DNA of 58,183 nucleotides from Brachionus plicatilis (lineage: Eukaryota; Rotifera; Eurotatoria; Ploima; Brachionidae): the NCBI GenBank assembly GCA_010279815.1, contig QEOQ01000192.1, forward strand, positions 892,120 through 950,302, written 5' to 3'. Below the pieces are notes generated by a model. The model searched no databases and had not been told where the DNA came from. It saw nothing but the letters and a program-made list of their open reading frames with translations. The translations under genes and the position numbers were made by a program. Every line of letters starts with the position of its first letter. Within the stretch, counting starts at the first letter, position 1. Below are positions 54,551-58,183 of the stretch, piece after piece.

Positions 54551-54658
54551 AATGATTCAGAAGATGGTGATGGTGATGTATCAGAAAGTGTAGAGCCGAA
54601 ATCAAGAAGAAGAATTGTAAGAAACAGAGAAGAGAGAGTAGAATATGAAGGAAGCTGA
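54551..54658 (+). pseudogene. Short acidic-basic coding-like remnant
   Basis: The plus strand carries NDSEDGDGDVSESVEPKSRR then RIVRNREERVEYEGS and a stop. The acidic run followed by RRxxRxRxxxxR resembles the linker between integrase and reverse transcriptase of copia-type elements, or an intrinsically disordered nuclear segment. With no other parts present, the origin is unresolved. Confidence 0.3.
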
Positions 54659-54933
54659 AGAAGAACGAGAAAAATTTTAATATGACGATGAAGATGATGA
54701 AGAAAAAAAAGGAGAAGTCGTGGCATACCAAGAGACACCACAATGCACTCCATAAAACTTTAATTTTTATAAAATTAATTATAAATTAAGGCTTAAGATC
54801 TATTAAACTTTTTCTTTTATTTAAAATGATGATTAAAAGATATATTTATGATTCTCATATGCTTCTTATTTAAAAATATGACTTTAAAAAATTTTTTTCA
54901 TTTTTTTTTCTGCACCATGTTGGGCATTACTGG

Positions 54934-56610
<1,677 letters not shown>

Positions 56611-58050
56611 ATTTAAATGTTTAGTTGTATTTAAAGTTAAATTTTTGTTCAAATATTTTTTTTTGCCTTTTTCCATGGTTTCGTTTATTTATTCATAAAA
56701 TGTTTTAAATTTTTTCAAATTTTTTCAAAAAGAACAAAAAAAAGTAAAAAAAAAAAAAGTTTAAGTTGGATACATCTAAAAGACAGGTACATTTTGTTTC
56801 TATGTCACAATTAAACATCCAGACAAATAATTTGATTGAATTTGTTTTTTTTTTCTCTTTTTTTTTCTTTTTGATTTTGAATTTTTTTTTCTCTAATTTT
56901 TTTTTTTCTCAAAAATTCTTTCCCTCCCTTTTTATTTTTTTTTATTTATTTTTTTGTCTTATTCGAGAGTGTTTCTCTTTAGAGAGGCTGATCATTTTAT
57001 TGTGATCTGAAAAATTACACAAATGCTTGTTATGTTACAAGTTAACTCTGGTTTTTATTGAAGATTTATAAAAATTCCAGAACTTTTTATAGTGCCCCAA
57101 ATCATAAACCCTAGTCAGATAGGGAACTTATATAAGGATGAAAATTATCATTTTCAGGTTTTTCTACATGACGAAAAAGAATTTAGACATTTTTATCTTA
57201 AAGAGAAGATTGTTTTTAATAATAGTTGATAGTATTTTAATGATTGATAAAAAATCTCTCGAAAAAAATAAATAAATCTTGAAGATGGTAAACCTATCCG
57301 AAAGGTCCAAATGGTTCGGCACAGATATCTTTCTAAAATAATTTTCAAAACAACTTAAAAATTATATCAAATTGTAGAGAAGAAAATTATCTATCGATTG
57401 ATACCATATTTATCAATTTTTAATATTAAACTGAATACATAAATTAATTAAATCTAAAATGTCGAAAAATTAACCTTTATTTTCATATATTTTGCAAGTA
57501 TTAAATCTAAAATGTCAAAATTTTGTTTTTAATTTTTCAAATTTTTTATTTTAATAAGCTCAATTCTAGTCAAATAAATTAAATTTTTTAAAATTTTATT
57601 TGATTTAGACTTTTTGCATCATGAAAATGAAATTTTTGTAAGATAATTAAATCACTTTAATTTTTTTTCACTAAAAAAAATTCAAAAAATTTCAAAATAA
57701 AAATTAATATTAATTGCGAAATTTTACACGAGTTAAATATTGTTAAGTTTACAGAAAAAAATTGATAAAAACAATTAGTTTGTATTAATTTTTCATCCCA
57801 CACGTGAATTTTTCTATATTTTTTTTAAGGTTTTTAAAAATAAAAAAACATTCTATTTCGAACCCGTAAAAGATTCCTTTATTTTTTCAGTCCCTTTTTA
57901 TGAAAAAAAAACTAATTAATTTTGGTAAAAATTTGTGAAATTCTAATTTGAATAGAAATTGTTCAATGATTAGATGAATTTTCATATTTTCATTATTTTT
58001 TTACCTGATGTTTAGTTTTTGTTTATAGAAAAACATTTTAACGTATTTGC
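56611..58050. other. Upstream of katanin copy; AT-rich, no gene
   Basis: Holds 5' sequences of the katanin copy (minus strand) and long T runs at 56840-56960. The frame at 56766-57005 is a Phe-rich product of those T runs. Nothing else recognised. Confidence 0.4.
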
Positions 58051-58059
58051 TCACTCATA

Positions 58060-58150
58060 GTGACATGTCACTATAGGCGAAAGCCTGGCAATAGTGACAT
58101 GTCATAAATTATCGAACACTGGTTTTCATTTTCGATTTGTGACATGTCAT
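58060..58150. repeat. Three copies of palindrome tgacatgtca, probable element arm
   Basis: tgacatgtca occurs at 58061-58070, 58095-58104 and 58140-58149, at intervals of about 34 and 45 bp, with shared gtg before and ata or taaa after. The pattern resembles the tandem-motif arms of the MULE-like elements in this window, cut off by the window end. Confidence 0.5.
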
Positions 58151-58183
58151 AAAACCCGAATATAGACAAAAAATAGCTTTTTT

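Overview
The window is very AT-rich metazoan nuclear DNA, with spliceosomal genes in a background packed with transposon remnants. Introns are mostly about 48-111 nt with GT...AG ends. The host genes are animal types: a CTR copper transporter, a pentameric ligand-gated channel without a Cys-loop, a sterol C5-desaturase, cathepsin L, a secreted pancreatic-type lipase, a type I membrane protein and a katanin p60 copy. Together with the animal CR1/Jockey-like LINEs and MULEs this suggests a compact-intron protostome invertebrate. A rotifer such as Brachionus would fit, but the sequence does not prove it. No tRNA, rRNA or CRISPR array was found.

Host genes in order: SLC31-like copper transporter (1305-1901, +); pLGIC subunit (6497-7516, -); SC5D-like desaturase in five exons (15017-16116, +); cathepsin L-like protease in two exons (28721-29812, +); lipase in two exons (38363-39359, +); a type I membrane protein whose signal-peptide exon (41848) lies 5.6 kb from its main exon (47500-49247, +); and a katanin p60 copy (54934-56610, -) with an in-frame TAG and a duplicated linker at its C terminus. 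The genes look unrelated and are not an operon.

Mobile DNA fills most gaps. The best-preserved element is a complete Mutator-like element (22316-24632). It has terminal inverted repeats, a 9-bp target duplication and a 617-residue transposase frame that becomes open once two ~50-nt introns are removed. It sits inside a CR1-like LINE remnant. Around it lie several MULE-like elements whose target duplications can be read directly (4679-5825, 18605-20340, 25198-26672, 26911-28302, 27516-28031, 30190-32497, 30337-31601, 30489-31222, probably 46465-47436). Others are hAT elements with 8-bp duplications (5525-5619, 8324-8659, 25641-26589), two palindromic Tc1/mariner-type MITEs (12434-12633, 46569-47038), a 4.4-kb DDE element with 372-bp inverted repeats (17553-21974), a degraded Jockey-like LINE (about 49960-53675), and LINE scraps.

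Many insertions are nested. One locus reads LINE 3' end > MULE > MULE > MULE. The most distinctive pattern is that several elements, from both the MULE and hAT groups, carry arms built of short head-to-tail repeats, arrayed in opposite orientation at the two ends.
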